Below, one piece after another: positions 52,825 through 61,539 of a stretch of DNA of 64,000 nt. This stretch comes from Salibacter sp031581065 (GTDB lineage Bacteria > Bacteroidota > Bacteroidia > Flavobacteriales_G > Salibacteraceae). The stretch spans positions 1 to 64,000 of the forward strand of contig NZ_JAVLBN010000001.1 of assembly GCF_031581065.1 (NCBI RefSeq), given 5' to 3'. The notes beneath the pieces are model-generated. The model searched no databases. It worked only from the letters and a program-made list of their open reading frames with translations, and had not been told where the DNA came from. The translations under genes were made by a program, and so were the position numbers. Within the stretch, counting starts at the first letter, position 1; each line of letters starts with the position of its first letter.

Positions 52825-53775
52825 ATGAAGATAAGCGGTTTTAGCTTTGGGCGAAACGTATCAAAATTATATTACCCGATTAAGGAATCCATTCTCTCTA
52901 TCTTGCCGATTTGTGACGAGTTTATTTTCGTTTTAGGCAAAGGTGACGAGGACGATAATACCAAAGAGATTCTCGAGACAATCGACTCACCAAAACTGAA
53001 AATCATTGAGACTGAGTGGGATACAGAAGCTTTTCCAAACGGAATGGAAAATGCCCACCAAACTGATATCGCGATGGAGCACTGCACCGGTGACTGGTTG
53101 TTCTACGTGCAGGCAGATGAAGTGGTACACGAAAAATATTTACCCGTCATAAAAGCGAGATGTGAAGAGCTTCTTGACAATGAAAAAGTTGAAGGACTTT
53201 TGTTCAAATACCGTCACTTTTTTGGCGATTACGAGCACTACATCAATCATCACGGCTGGTACCAAAATGAGATTAGAATTGTACGCAATAAACCTGACAT
53301 CCATTCATTTGAATCGGCACAATCATTTCGTAGGATTCCGAATTTTGACGGAAAGAGTTACCGCCAACAAAAAGGCTCTTACCTGTTGAATGTAGCTAAG
53401 GTTGAAGCTTACATTTACCACTACGGCTGGGTGCGCCCGCCAAAGTACATGCAGAGCAAAAAGAAAGCACTCGACAGCATCCACAAAGGAGACAGCAAAG
53501 CCGAAGCACTTTACAAAGACCGCGAGCAGGAGTTTGATTACGGTCCGCTTAAAGGTTTGCCAAAATTCAAAGAAACGCATCCTGCTGTGATGAAGGATAA
53601 AATGAAAGATTTCAATTGGGCCGATAGCCTCAACTACACGACCAATAAACTCCCAAACAGGCCTAAGTTCAAGCACGAGAAGACGAAGTATCGTGTTTTG
53701 TCGTTCTTAGAGCGAAATATCAATGGCGGAAAACATTTTTTCCCCTTTAAAAACTGGAAATTACTCAACGTTTAA
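52825..53775 (+). CDS. Glycosyltransferase family 2 protein
   Basis: This 316-residue protein starts MKISGFSFGRNVSKLYYPIK. It has a GT-A layout with CDEFIFVLGKGDEDDNTKEI (nucleotide-binding acidic region), AMEHCTGDWLFYVQADEVVH (a DXD-like ADE) and HHGWYQNEIRIVRN later. The lack of membrane helices suggests a soluble cytoplasmic enzyme adding sugar to a lipid- or protein-linked acceptor. The donor is unknown. It lies 9 bp before an MsbA-like exporter gene, so both may serve one surface glycolipid. Confidence 0.86.
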   Translation: MKISGFSFGRNVSKLYYPIKESILSILPICDEFIFVLGKGDEDDNTKEILETIDSPKLKIIETEWDTEAFPNGMENAHQTDIAMEHCTGDWLFYVQADEVVHEKYLPVIKARCEELLDNEKVEGLLFKYRHFFGDYEHYINHHGWYQNEIRIVRNKPDIHSFESAQSFRRIPNFDGKSYRQQKGSYLLNVAKVEAYIYHYGWVRPPKYMQSKKKALDSIHKGDSKAEALYKDREQEFDYGPLKGLPKFKETHPAVMKDKMKDFNWADSLNYTTNKLPNRPKFKHEKTKYRVLSFLERNINGGKHFFPFKNWKLLNV

Positions 53776-53784
53776 ATTCTCTGA

Positions 53785-55605
53785 ATGAAGAGCTTACTCA
53801 AAATAGTTAAGTACATAGTACCGTACAAAACATTCGCTTTTTTGAGTGTTTTTTCGAATATATTGCACGTAATTTTTCACCTGCTTTCAATCCTGGCACT
53901 CATCCCGTTTTTATCAATCATTATGGGTAGAGCTGATCGCGTTACAGAACGCCCTGAATTTGAGTTGAGCTCTGACTATGTAAAGGAGATGTTCAGCTAT
54001 CAAATCACACCTTACATCGATAAATTTGGAGTTGAAGGAGCGCTCTTTTACATCTGTATTTTGATCGCTATTTTGTTCTTTCTCAAAAACCTCTTCCGTT
54101 ATTTCGCGAAATTTTTCCTCGCTTCAATTCGCAGTGGCGTTGTGCGAGACATCCGCGCCCAGGTTTTCAAAAAGATTTTGGCTCTTCCGCTCTCATTCTA
54201 CTCTGAAGAGAAAAAAGGAGATATTATTAGTCGGATCACGGGAGACGTGCAGGAGATAGAATGGTCGATCATGAACTCGCTGGAAATGGTTTTCCGCGAT
54301 CCCATCAGCATTGTGATGTCGCTCATCTTTATGTTGACACTGAACGCTGAATTGACACTTTTCGCTTTCATCCTCTTACCCATCAGTGGAATTATCATTG
54401 GAAAAATAGGAAAAAGCCTCAAACGCACCTCTTCAAAGCTCCAAATCAGAATGGGCGAATTACTATCGAGCGTTGAAGAGACACTCGGAGGATTGCGCAT
54501 ACTCAAAGCCTTTAACGCAGAAGAATCTGCCGATAAAAAATTCACCGGTATCAACACAATTTACCGCAACACCATGTTGCGCATGTTCCGCAAACGCGAC
54601 CTCGCCTCACCGGCAAGTGAGTTTTTAGGAGCATTAGTGATGGTTATTTTGGTTTGGTACGGTGGACAAATGGTCGTTGACGAATCAGTTGATTTCAGTG
54701 CTGAAGAATTCATCGGTTACATCGCGATGTTCTCACAGTTGCTGAATCCGGCAAAATCTCTTTCAACAGCTTATTACAACATTCAAAAAGGAGCTGCCTC
54801 AACGGAGCGAATCGAAAAAATATTACAGGCTGAAAACAAAATCAAAGACAAGTCAAATGCCCTCTCTATCGCGAATTTTGAAAACGCTATCGAATACAGA
54901 GGCTTGAGTTTTGCTTACGAAGAAACAAAGGTTCTGAAAAACATCAACATCAAAGTTTCCAAGGGTAAAACAATTGCACTCGTTGGGCAATCCGGTGGTG
55001 GTAAATCCACACTGGTCGATTTACTCCCTCGTTTTTACGATCCTGTTGAAGGGGGAGTTTTTATCGATGATAAAGACATCAGGGAATACAAGATCAAAGA
55101 TCTGCGTAACCTCATGGGTATTGTTTCTCAGCGTTCAATTCTGTTCAATGACAGCGTGTTCAACAACATTGCTCTGGGAGTTGAAAACCCCGACCGCGAA
55201 GCTGTGATTGAAGCGGCTAAAATTGCGAATGCACACGAATTCATCGAGAACCTTCCGAACGGGTACGACACCAACATTGGCGATGGTGGCGGAAAGTTAT
55301 CAGGCGGTCAACAACAACGCATCAGCATAGCCAGAGCTGTATTGAAAAACCCACCCATTATGATATTGGACGAGGCAACCTCTGCGTTGGATACAGAATC
55401 TGAAAAACTCGTTCAGGACGCTCTCTACAAGTTGATGGAAAACCGTACGTCTATCGTTATCGCTCACCGATTGTCGACTATTCAGCACGCTGATGAAATC
55501 ATCGTCATGCAGGAAGGTGAAGTCGTAGAACGCGGAAATCACGATAACCTCATCGCTCAGGGAGGTGTTTACAAAAAGCTAACAGACTTGCAGGCTTTTG
55601 AGTAA
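53785..55605 (+). CDS. MsbA-like ABC exporter (permease-ATPase fusion)
   Basis: This 606-residue half-transporter has six helices (about 15-330) with the ABC_membrane domain, then the ATPase. Walker A is VGQSGGGKST (about 402-411), the Q loop SQRSILF, the signature LSGGQQQR, Walker B IMILDEATSALD and the H loop AHRLST. It probably flips lipid A, a glycolipid or another hydrophobic compound. It directly follows a glycosyltransferase gene (9 bp). The stop is followed at 55624 by a copy of the interspersed motif. Confidence 0.92.
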   Translation: MKSLLKIVKYIVPYKTFAFLSVFSNILHVIFHLLSILALIPFLSIIMGRADRVTERPEFELSSDYVKEMFSYQITPYIDKFGVEGALFYICILIAILFFLKNLFRYFAKFFLASIRSGVVRDIRAQVFKKILALPLSFYSEEKKGDIISRITGDVQEIEWSIMNSLEMVFRDPISIVMSLIFMLTLNAELTLFAFILLPISGIIIGKIGKSLKRTSSKLQIRMGELLSSVEETLGGLRILKAFNAEESADKKFTGINTIYRNTMLRMFRKRDLASPASEFLGALVMVILVWYGGQMVVDESVDFSAEEFIGYIAMFSQLLNPAKSLSTAYYNIQKGAASTERIEKILQAENKIKDKSNALSIANFENAIEYRGLSFAYEETKVLKNINIKVSKGKTIALVGQSGGGKSTLVDLLPRFYDPVEGGVFIDDKDIREYKIKDLRNLMGIVSQRSILFNDSVFNNIALGVENPDREAVIEAAKIANAHEFIENLPNGYDTNIGDGGGKLSGGQQQRISIARAVLKNPPIMILDEATSALDTESEKLVQDALYKLMENRTSIVIAHRLSTIQHADEIIVMQEGEVVERGNHDNLIAQGGVYKKLTDLQAFE

Positions 55606-55622
55606 GAATAGGTGTTTTTTTA

Positions 55623-55689
55623 CGGTCAGAACCGAACTACTTTAAGGTAAAACCTGAGTCTACATAATGTGTATTTCCGGCTCTGACCG
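55623..55689. repeat. Inverted pair of the interspersed motif in the ABC exporter-thrS gap
   Basis: CGGTCAGAACCG (55623-55634) and CGGCTCTGACCG (55678-55689) are inverted copies that can pair over 12 bases with one mismatch around a 43-nt loop. No T run follows. Confidence 0.75.
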
Positions 55690-55753
55690 AAAAGACCTCA
55701 CAAATCAATCGTGTAAAGATGAGAAGAGGTCTTTACAAACGGTGGAAACTTAC

Positions 55754-55761
55754 TATCTTTG
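55754..55761 (+). promoter_or_regulatory. -7 promoter element of thrS (TATCTTTG)
   Basis: It is a full TAnnTTTG match 16 nt before the ATG at 55778. The -33 position reads TTT rather than TTG. It lies downstream of the earlier in-frame start, supporting ATG 55778. Confidence 0.65.
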
Positions 55762-55777
55762 CCGGCCTCGAATAGCT

Positions 55778-57730
55778 ATGGAAAAAATTACAATTACATT
55801 ACCGGATGGTTCAAAGCGCGAAGTGGAAAAAGGAACTTCAGCGCTGGATGTTGCCAAAAGTATTAGTGAAGGACTGGCTCGCAACGTGTTAGCCGCAGAG
55901 GTTAACGGTGAAGTTCGCGATGCTACACGTCCTATTGATGACAATGCAACACTCAAGTTGCTCACCTGGAATGATGATAACGGCAAATCAACCATGTGGC
56001 ACTCATCAGCTCACTTGCTGGCCGAGGCGCTCGAAGAACTCTATCCTGGTATTAAGCTTGGCATTGGTCCGCCAATTGAAAACGGTTTTTACTACGATGT
56101 TGACTTTGGCGATCATGAATTTTCGAGTGACGATTTCAAGAAAATCGAGCAGAAAATGCTCGAACTGGCCAAAGAGAAGAATGAGTACCAACGCCAGGAA
56201 ATATCCAAGCAGGACGCACTCGATTATTACAATAATAAAGGCGATGAGTACAAGCTGGAACTCATCAACGATCTCAATGATGGCGAAATAACATTCTACA
56301 CGCAGGGGAATTTCACTGATTTGTGTAGAGGTCCGCACATTCCAAATACCGGCTTCATAAAAGCTGCCAAGCTTTTGAGTACTGCCGGTGCATACTGGAG
56401 AGGTAATGAAAACAACAAAATGCTCACGCGCATTTACGGTATCACATTTCCCAAGAAAAAGGAATTGACAGAATACCTCGAGCAACTCGAAGAAGCGAAA
56501 AAACGCGACCACAGAAAGATCGGGAAAGAACTCGGGTTGTTTACTTTTTCAGAAAAAGTTGGTCAGGGACTTCCATTGTGGCTACCCAAAGGTGCTGCAC
56601 TTCGGGAACGCCTTGAGCAGTTTTTGAAAAGAGCGCAAAAAATTGCGGGTTACGAACCTGTTATCACGCCACACATCGGGCATAAAGATCTTTATGTAAC
56701 GAGTGGTCACTACGCAAAATACGGTGAAGATTCATTTAAGCCAATCGACACACCTAACGAAGGCGAAGAGTTTTTGCTCAAGCCAATGAACTGCCCGCAT
56801 CACTGTGAGGTTTACAAGTCAGAGCCGAAATCGTACCGCGACTTGCCGGTTCGTTACGCTGAGTTTGGTACTGTTTACCGCTACGAGCAAAGTGGAGAGC
56901 TTCACGGTCTCACTCGTGTTCGCGGATTTACTCAAGATGATGCGCACATCTTTTGCACGCCAGACCAGGTAAAAGACGAGTTCAAGAAAGTTATCGATCT
57001 CGTTCTCTACATTTTTAAAACACTCGACTTTAAAGACTTCACGGCTCAGGTATCAGTGAGAGATCCTAAAGATCACAGCAAGTACATAGGAGCTGAGGAG
57101 AACTGGGAAAAAGCAGAACAATCGATCATTGAAGCAGCTAAGGAAAAAGAGCTCAACTACGTGATCGAGGAAGACGAAGCTGCGTTTTACGGACCAAAGC
57201 TCGACTTCATGGTTCGCGATGCAATCGGCAGAAAATGGCAACTCGGAACAATCCAGGTGGACTACAACCTACCTGAGCGTTTTGAGTTGGAATTCACCGG
57301 ATCTGACAATCAAAAACACCGCCCGGTAATGATTCACCGCGCGCCTTTTGGTTCGATGGAGCGTTTTGTTGCTGTATTGACTGAGCACTGTGCCGGAAAC
57401 TTCCCGATGTGGCTCACACCAGAGCAGGTTGCGATTCTGCCGGTAAGTGAAAAATACAACGAAGCAGCTGAGGAACTTTCAAAAAAGTTAAATAATTCCG
57501 ATATTCGCGCCATCGTAGATGATCGTAATGAAAAGATAGGCAGAAAGATACGGGACAACGAATTGAAGAAAATCCCGTATATGCTCATCTACGGAGAAAA
57601 AGAAATTGAAAGCCAGTCGCTGGCAGTGCGCAAGCACGGAGAAGGTGACCTTGGCACTATGCCGGTAGATAAGTTCATCGAGCACGTACAAAATGAGGTT
57701 CAGGAACAAACCGGCACTTTTAATGGTTAA
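55778..57730 (+). CDS. thrS: Threonyl-tRNA synthetase
   Basis: ATG 55778 (MEKITITLPDGSKREVEKG) gives 650 residues, the usual length. The frame is open from 55667 but that part spans the promoter and a motif copy. Domains are: TGS (1-62), editing domain (HSSAHLLAEALEELYPG with the histidine cluster, CRGPHIPNTG later), class II catalytic core (zinc ligands in MNCPHHCEVY, motif 2 RYEQSGELHGLTRVRGFTQD, motif 3 APFGSMERFVAVL) and anticodon-binding domain. It heads the classic thrS-infC-rpmI-rplT order. Confidence 0.97.
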   Translation: MEKITITLPDGSKREVEKGTSALDVAKSISEGLARNVLAAEVNGEVRDATRPIDDNATLKLLTWNDDNGKSTMWHSSAHLLAEALEELYPGIKLGIGPPIENGFYYDVDFGDHEFSSDDFKKIEQKMLELAKEKNEYQRQEISKQDALDYYNNKGDEYKLELINDLNDGEITFYTQGNFTDLCRGPHIPNTGFIKAAKLLSTAGAYWRGNENNKMLTRIYGITFPKKKELTEYLEQLEEAKKRDHRKIGKELGLFTFSEKVGQGLPLWLPKGAALRERLEQFLKRAQKIAGYEPVITPHIGHKDLYVTSGHYAKYGEDSFKPIDTPNEGEEFLLKPMNCPHHCEVYKSEPKSYRDLPVRYAEFGTVYRYEQSGELHGLTRVRGFTQDDAHIFCTPDQVKDEFKKVIDLVLYIFKTLDFKDFTAQVSVRDPKDHSKYIGAEENWEKAEQSIIEAAKEKELNYVIEEDEAAFYGPKLDFMVRDAIGRKWQLGTIQVDYNLPERFELEFTGSDNQKHRPVMIHRAPFGSMERFVAVLTEHCAGNFPMWLTPEQVAILPVSEKYNEAAEELSKKLNNSDIRAIVDDRNEKIGRKIRDNELKKIPYMLIYGEKEIESQSLAVRKHGEGDLGTMPVDKFIEHVQNEVQEQTGTFNG

Positions 57731-57753
57731 TGAACACAAAGTTTAATTAAAGT

Positions 57754-57759
57754 AGGAGG
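57754..57759 (+). promoter_or_regulatory. Strong Shine-Dalgarno (AGGAGG) of infC
   Basis: A full AGGAGG lies 8 nt before the ATA at 57768. Such sites are rare in Bacteroidota genes. It marks the infC start. Confidence 0.82.
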
Positions 57760-57767
57760 ACTTAGTC

Positions 57768-58313
57768 ATAAGAAGAAAAAAACCTATCCGCAGAAAGAAA
57801 GAGAATCCGCACAAGATTAATCGCTTTATTAAAGCAGATCCTGTGAGGGTAGTTGGTGATAATATTGGACAAGATGTTATGCCTTTGAAAGAGGCTCTTA
57901 ATATGGCTGATGATATGGGGCTTGACCTCGTTGAAATTTCGCCAAAGGCCGATCCGCCTGTCTGTAAAATCATTGATTACAAAAAGTTCCTTTACGAGCA
58001 AAAGAAGCGTCAAAAAGAGATCAAGCAAAAGACGCAAAAAGTTGTTGTTAAGGAAATTCGTTTTGGGCCCAACACCGATGATCACGATTACGAGTTTAAG
58101 AAGAATCACGCTGTCAAATTTTTGAAAGAAGGTGCAAAACTGAAAGCATTTGTGTTCTTTAAAGGACGTTCTATCCTGTTTAAGGATAAAGGAAAAATGC
58201 TCTTGCTTCAACTCGCTCAGGATCTTGAAGAATACGGTACAGTTGAACAAATGCCCAAGCTGGAAGGTAAACGCATGACGATGTTCTTTGCGCCCAAGAA
58301 GAATAAGAAATAA
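57768..58313 (+). CDS. infC: Translation initiation factor IF-3, apparent AUA start
   Basis: Reading from ATA 57768 gives 181 residues, the normal IF-3 length: a basic start (RRKKPIRRKKENPHKINRFI), the N-domain (VRVVGDNIGQDVMPLKEAL, LVEISPKADPPVCKIIDY), the linker helix (FLYEQKKRQKEIKQKTQK) and the C-domain (KEIRFGPNTDDHDYE, FFKGRSILFKDKGK). No ATG, GTG or TTG exists between the in-frame TAG (57753-57755) and GTG 57843, and GTG would delete the conserved N-terminus. E. coli infC uses AUU so that IF-3 represses its own start. AUA here probably serves the same autoregulation. Confidence 0.93.
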   Translation: MRRKKPIRRKKENPHKINRFIKADPVRVVGDNIGQDVMPLKEALNMADDMGLDLVEISPKADPPVCKIIDYKKFLYEQKKRQKEIKQKTQKVVVKEIRFGPNTDDHDYEFKKNHAVKFLKEGAKLKAFVFFKGRSILFKDKGKMLLLQLAQDLEEYGTVEQMPKLEGKRMTMFFAPKKNKK

Positions 58314-58339
58314 TTCAGATCGAGATAAATAGTTAGTTT

Positions 58340-58537
58340 ATGCCAAAGATGAAAACAAACGCCAGTGCCAAGAAGCGTTTTAAGCTTACAGGTTCTGGAA
58401 AGGTGAAAAGGAAGCACGCGTTTAAATCGCACATCCTCACCAAAAAATCGAAGAAAAGAAAACGTGCGCTTACGCACTCAGGTTTGGTTGACAAATCTGA
58501 TGAAGCAAACATTAAGCGCCTGTTGACACTCAAGTAA
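58340..58537 (+). CDS. rpmI: 50S ribosomal protein L35
   Basis: The 65-residue product (MPKMKTNASAKKRFKLTGSG start, HILTKKSKKRKRALTHSGLV middle) is a standard L35: very basic, of normal length and in its normal place after infC. A 22-codon frame follows before rplT. Confidence 0.96.
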   Translation: MPKMKTNASAKKRFKLTGSGKVKRKHAFKSHILTKKSKKRKRALTHSGLVDKSDEANIKRLLTLK

Positions 58538-58540
58538 GAG

Positions 58541-58609
58541 ATGTCAGGTTTCAAAGTTGTTAAACCCGGAATTGAGCCAAAATTGAAAAAAGTGCCTCGT
58601 GCCGCTTAA
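58541..58609 (+). CDS. Possible 22-residue miniprotein between rpmI and rplT
   Basis: ATG 58541 lies 3 bp after the rpmI stop and TAA is at 58607-58609, 21 bp before rplT. The product MSGFKVVKPGIEPKLKKVPRAA is basic and could be a leader peptide, a conserved tiny protein or chance. I recognise no family. Its place inside a ribosomal-protein operon and its tight spacing argue for a check. Confidence 0.4.
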   Translation: MSGFKVVKPGIEPKLKKVPRAA

Positions 58610-58630
58610 TTCCAAAAAACGAAATTTAAT

Positions 58631-58975
58631 ATGCCAAGATCAACAAACTCCGTAGCCAGTAGAGCGAGGAGAAAAAAGGTAATGAAGCAGGCCAAAGGAT
58701 ACTATGGCCGCAGAAAAAATGTTTGGACGGTTTCAAAGAATGCTGTTGAAAAAGGAATGCAGTATGCTTACGTTGGCCGCAAACAAAAGAAAAGAAACTT
58801 TAGAAAACTTTGGATACAGCGTATCAACGCAGCAGCTCGCCAGGAGGGATTGTCTTATTCACAATTCATGGGCAAGTTGAAGGATTCAAATGTTGAGCTG
58901 AACCGTAAGGTTCTCGCTGATTTAGCGCTCAATCATCCTGAAGCGTTTAAAGCCGTTGTCAATAAAGTAAAATAA
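58631..58975 (+). CDS. rplT: 50S ribosomal protein L20
   Basis: The 114-residue product starts MPRSTNSVASRARRKKVMKQ and has AKGYYGRRKNVWTVSKNAV and KKRNFRKLWIQRINAAAR. It is a full L20, an early 23S rRNA assembly protein and, in other bacteria, the repressor of its own operon. A perfect palindromic terminator follows. Confidence 0.97.
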   Translation: MPRSTNSVASRARRKKVMKQAKGYYGRRKNVWTVSKNAVEKGMQYAYVGRKQKKRNFRKLWIQRINAAARQEGLSYSQFMGKLKDSNVELNRKVLADLALNHPEAFKAVVNKVK

Positions 58976-59003
58976 AGTAAGAATTTTTGATCTGAATTAT
59001 TTG

Positions 59004-59030
59004 AAGGGAACTCAATTGAGTTCCCTTTTT
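59004..59030 (+). terminator. Rho-independent terminator after rplT
   Basis: AAGGGAACTCAATTGAGTTCCCTT (59004-59027) is a perfect palindrome, followed by T. Confidence 0.92.
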
Positions 59031-59077
59031 TGTTTTATTTGATTTAAACTTGTTACAATCTATAAATTCTATAAGCT

Positions 59078-59326
59078 ATGAAAAACAAAATAAACATCAT
59101 TAGAAAAAATGAAGATACAGTTCTTTAAGAAGTTACTGAAGATAGTATTAAAAAAGCACTCGAGAATATTTTCGGACTCTACACTTCTGAAAGTCATAAA
59201 TTTAATCTTATACTAAATTGTAAAGACTTAACTTTATCTTTTGAGCCTAATGTGTCTAATAAAGTAAAAGAAATCTACTCACCACTCGTTATCAAAGCCA
59301 ATAAACATATAAAAAACAGTAAATGA
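59078..59326 (+). pseudogene. Unknown small gene with an in-frame stop codon
   Basis: ATG 59078 leads to MKNKINIIRKNEDTVL, then TAA (59126-59128). The same frame continues unbroken as EVTEDSIKKALENIFGLYTS and on to TGA 59324-59326, 82 codons in all. The second part has protein-like composition but no start of its own. It is AT-rich compared with its surroundings and matches no family I know. I take it as a gene broken by one nonsense change. Readthrough or a sequence error are less likely alternatives. Confidence 0.55.
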
Positions 59327-59329
59327 TAC

Positions 59330-60367
59330 TTACTTTCCCTCCATCTTCTCCTCTATCCTACTCTTAGCACGAGCAGCAAGTTCAAAGTCTGGTTTTAGGT
59401 TGAGAGCTTCGTTGACATCAGCTAAGGCAGCGGTGAGTTGTCCGTCACGTTCTTTTGCCAAAGCGCGGTTTAAATATGCTTTGTAATTCATCGGGTTGAT
59501 GTTGATCACGTTCGTGTACATCATAGCCGCACTGTCGTATTTTTCAAGATGCTCAAGGTAGATGAATCCTTTGTTGAAATGCGCGTTGTAGAATGACTCG
59601 TTGTGACGCAAAATAGCATCGTATTCCTCCATCGCTTCGCGGTACTTTCCCTGGTTCTGAAGGTAAAAGCCTTTATTGTAATGAGCTTCGTAATTCGTAC
59701 TATCTACCCTGATGGCGTTGTCGTAATACGAAACCGTGAGCGGATGCTGAACTTTTGCGTGTAATAAACCAAGTTGTATCCACGCATCATAATGATCGTT
59801 ATCCTGCTCCGTTGCGGTTCTAAACGAAGAAACAGCCAACTTGAAGTTCCCCTGTTCCTTGTAAGCAAGACCTTTAATGTAGTAGGGCTCAGCTAAAAAC
59901 TCATTGGTCTTCAATGCTGAGTTAGCGTGTTCATATACTTTTTCATAATCCTGCAGAATGAGGTAAATCCAGGCCATGCGTATGTGCGCATCAGAGTAAT
60001 CAGGATCGAGATCGAGCGCGTTATTCACAGTTTGCATCGATTCTTTGATGCGTTTTGAGTCGTAATAAAGTTTCGATAAATGAACCCATGTTCGCGGAGC
60101 CGTAGAATCTGCCTTTACTGCACGTTTCGCCTCATCGAGCGCTTCACCAAACTGTTTTCTCTTTTGATAAACCGAGCTTTTGGCGATGTACAAATCAGGG
60201 TTGTTGGGGTCATTTTTGATCTGTTCATTGAGAACTTTGATCGTGTCTTTTTGATTTGCCTGTGTGTTCTGCTCTTTTTGGTCAGATCCGGAAGCATCCG
60301 TTTTCGGTTCTGACGAGCAACTAAATAGCAGAATTGAAGCCGTGAGTATTGTCAGTAAAGTTTTCAT
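59330..60367 (-). CDS. TPR-repeat lipoprotein
   Basis: This 345-residue protein has a lipoprotein signal (LTASILLFSCSSEPKTD, lipid cysteine near residue 17) and a short polar linker (GSDQKEQNTQANQKD) encoded partly by a motif copy at 60280. It then has eight or more tetratricopeptide repeats (for example LYIAKSSVYQKRKQFGEALD, AHIRMAWIYLILQDYEKVY, AHYNKGFYLQNQGKYREAME) to residue ~335. TPR lipoproteins act as protein-interaction scaffolds at the envelope. The partner is unknown. It follows recA on the same strand after a terminator, so it is a separate unit. Confidence 0.87.
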   Translation of the reverse strand: MKTLLTILTASILLFSCSSEPKTDASGSDQKEQNTQANQKDTIKVLNEQIKNDPNNPDLYIAKSSVYQKRKQFGEALDEAKRAVKADSTAPRTWVHLSKLYYDSKRIKESMQTVNNALDLDPDYSDAHIRMAWIYLILQDYEKVYEHANSALKTNEFLAEPYYIKGLAYKEQGNFKLAVSSFRTATEQDNDHYDAWIQLGLLHAKVQHPLTVSYYDNAIRVDSTNYEAHYNKGFYLQNQGKYREAMEEYDAILRHNESFYNAHFNKGFIYLEHLEKYDSAAMMYTNVININPMNYKAYLNRALAKERDGQLTAALADVNEALNLKPDFELAARAKSRIEEKMEGK

Positions 60368-60385
60368 ATTGCGATTTTAATCAAT

Positions 60386-60413
60386 AAAAAAGGGCACTTC
60401 AAATGAAGCGCCC
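60386..60413 (-). terminator. Rho-independent terminator of recA
   Basis: On the minus strand GGGCGCTTC (60413-60405) pairs with GAAGTGCCC (60400-60392) around ATTT, then six T. One G-T pair is inside the stem. Confidence 0.88.
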
Positions 60414-60441
60414 CAATATTACGGTTTTTTAAGAATTTCCG

Positions 60442-61473
60442 TTATTCTTTTCCTTTTTCTTCAGCCGGTTCTTCAGTAGGGTTGATAGCATCTTTGATCT
60501 TGTTTTCAATCTCTTCGCTCAATTCCGGGTTGTCTTCGAGCAGTTGTTTCACTGCATCGCGGCCCTGACCAAGTTTTGTATCTCCGTAGCTAAACCACGA
60601 TCCGCTCTTTTTCACGATTCCGTGATCCACACCCAGATCGATGAGTTCACCGGTTTTAGAAATTCCTTTTCCGTACATGATATCAAACTCAGCTTTCCTG
60701 AATGGCGAAGCAACTTTGTTCTTCACGACTTTTACACGAGTCGAGTTTCCTAATACTTCATCACCACTTTTGAGCTGACCTGTTCTGCGGATATCCAAAC
60801 GAACTGATGAATAAAACTTGAGTGCATTACCACCGGTTGTCGTTTCAGGATTCCCGAACATCACACCAATTTTTTCGCGCAACTGGTTGATGAAAATGGC
60901 AGTACAATGCGTTTTTGAAATAGAAGCAGTGAGCTTACGCAAAGCCTGAGACATAAGTCGAGCCTGTAGTCCCATTTTGGAATCGCCCATTTCACCTTCA
61001 ATCTCTGCTTTAGGTGTAAGTGCCGCAACCGAATCGACAATGAGGAGGTCAATTGCTCCGGATCTGATCAGGTTATCAGCAATTTCGAGAGCTTGTTCAC
61101 CATTATCGGGTTGTGAAATGAGAAGGTTTTCAGTATCCACTCCAAGTGCTTCAGCGTACACACGGTCAAAAGCGTGCTCAGCATCTACGATTGCCGCAAT
61201 ACCGCCCTGCTTTTGAACTTCAGCAATTGCGTGAATAGCAAGAGTTGTTTTACCTGAAGATTCAGGACCGTAAATCTCAACTACTCTACCTCTTGGCAAG
61301 CCACCTACTCCCAGAGCAATATCCAGCGAAAGTGAGCCGGTTGGAATTACGTCAACATCTTCAACCACCTTATCTCCAAGGCGCATAATTGCTCCTTTTC
61401 CGTAGGTTTTATCAAGGCGGTCCATGGTCATTTGAAGCGCTTTGAGCTTCTCTTTTGAAATATCTTTAGCCAT
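60442..61473 (-). CDS. recA: Recombinase RecA
   Basis: The 343-residue length is normal. Walker A GPESSGKT is at 69-76, then IVDAEHAFDRVYAEALGVD, Walker B LLIVDSVAAL, loop L1 EGEMGDSKMGLQARLMSQAL and loop L2 IGVMFGNPETTTGGNALKFY. The acidic C-terminus (TEEPAEEKGKE) modulates filament formation. It is the central strand-exchange and SOS protein. A -7 TATGTTTG lies at 61511-61504 on the minus strand. No LexA-type box was recognised. Confidence 0.98.
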   Translation of the reverse strand: MAKDISKEKLKALQMTMDRLDKTYGKGAIMRLGDKVVEDVDVIPTGSLSLDIALGVGGLPRGRVVEIYGPESSGKTTLAIHAIAEVQKQGGIAAIVDAEHAFDRVYAEALGVDTENLLISQPDNGEQALEIADNLIRSGAIDLLIVDSVAALTPKAEIEGEMGDSKMGLQARLMSQALRKLTASISKTHCTAIFINQLREKIGVMFGNPETTTGGNALKFYSSVRLDIRRTGQLKSGDEVLGNSTRVKVVKNKVASPFRKAEFDIMYGKGISKTGELIDLGVDHGIVKKSGSWFSYGDTKLGQGRDAVKQLLEDNPELSEEIENKIKDAINPTEEPAEEKGKE

Positions 61474-61503
61474 AATTATTCTGTGTTTCTATCAATTTGT
61501 GAG

Positions 61504-61511
61504 CAAACATA
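61504..61511 (-). promoter_or_regulatory. -7 promoter element of recA (TATGTTTG)
   Basis: It is a full TAnnTTTG match on the minus strand, 30 nt before the ATG. No TTG is found at N19. Confidence 0.6.
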
Positions 61512-61539
61512 CCTAAGCAAAACGTAATCTATTTACGGT

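Noticed and set aside
57843..58313. GTG start for infC
   Set aside because: It would remove the conserved N-terminal segment of IF-3 and ignores the AGGAGG at 57754-57759.
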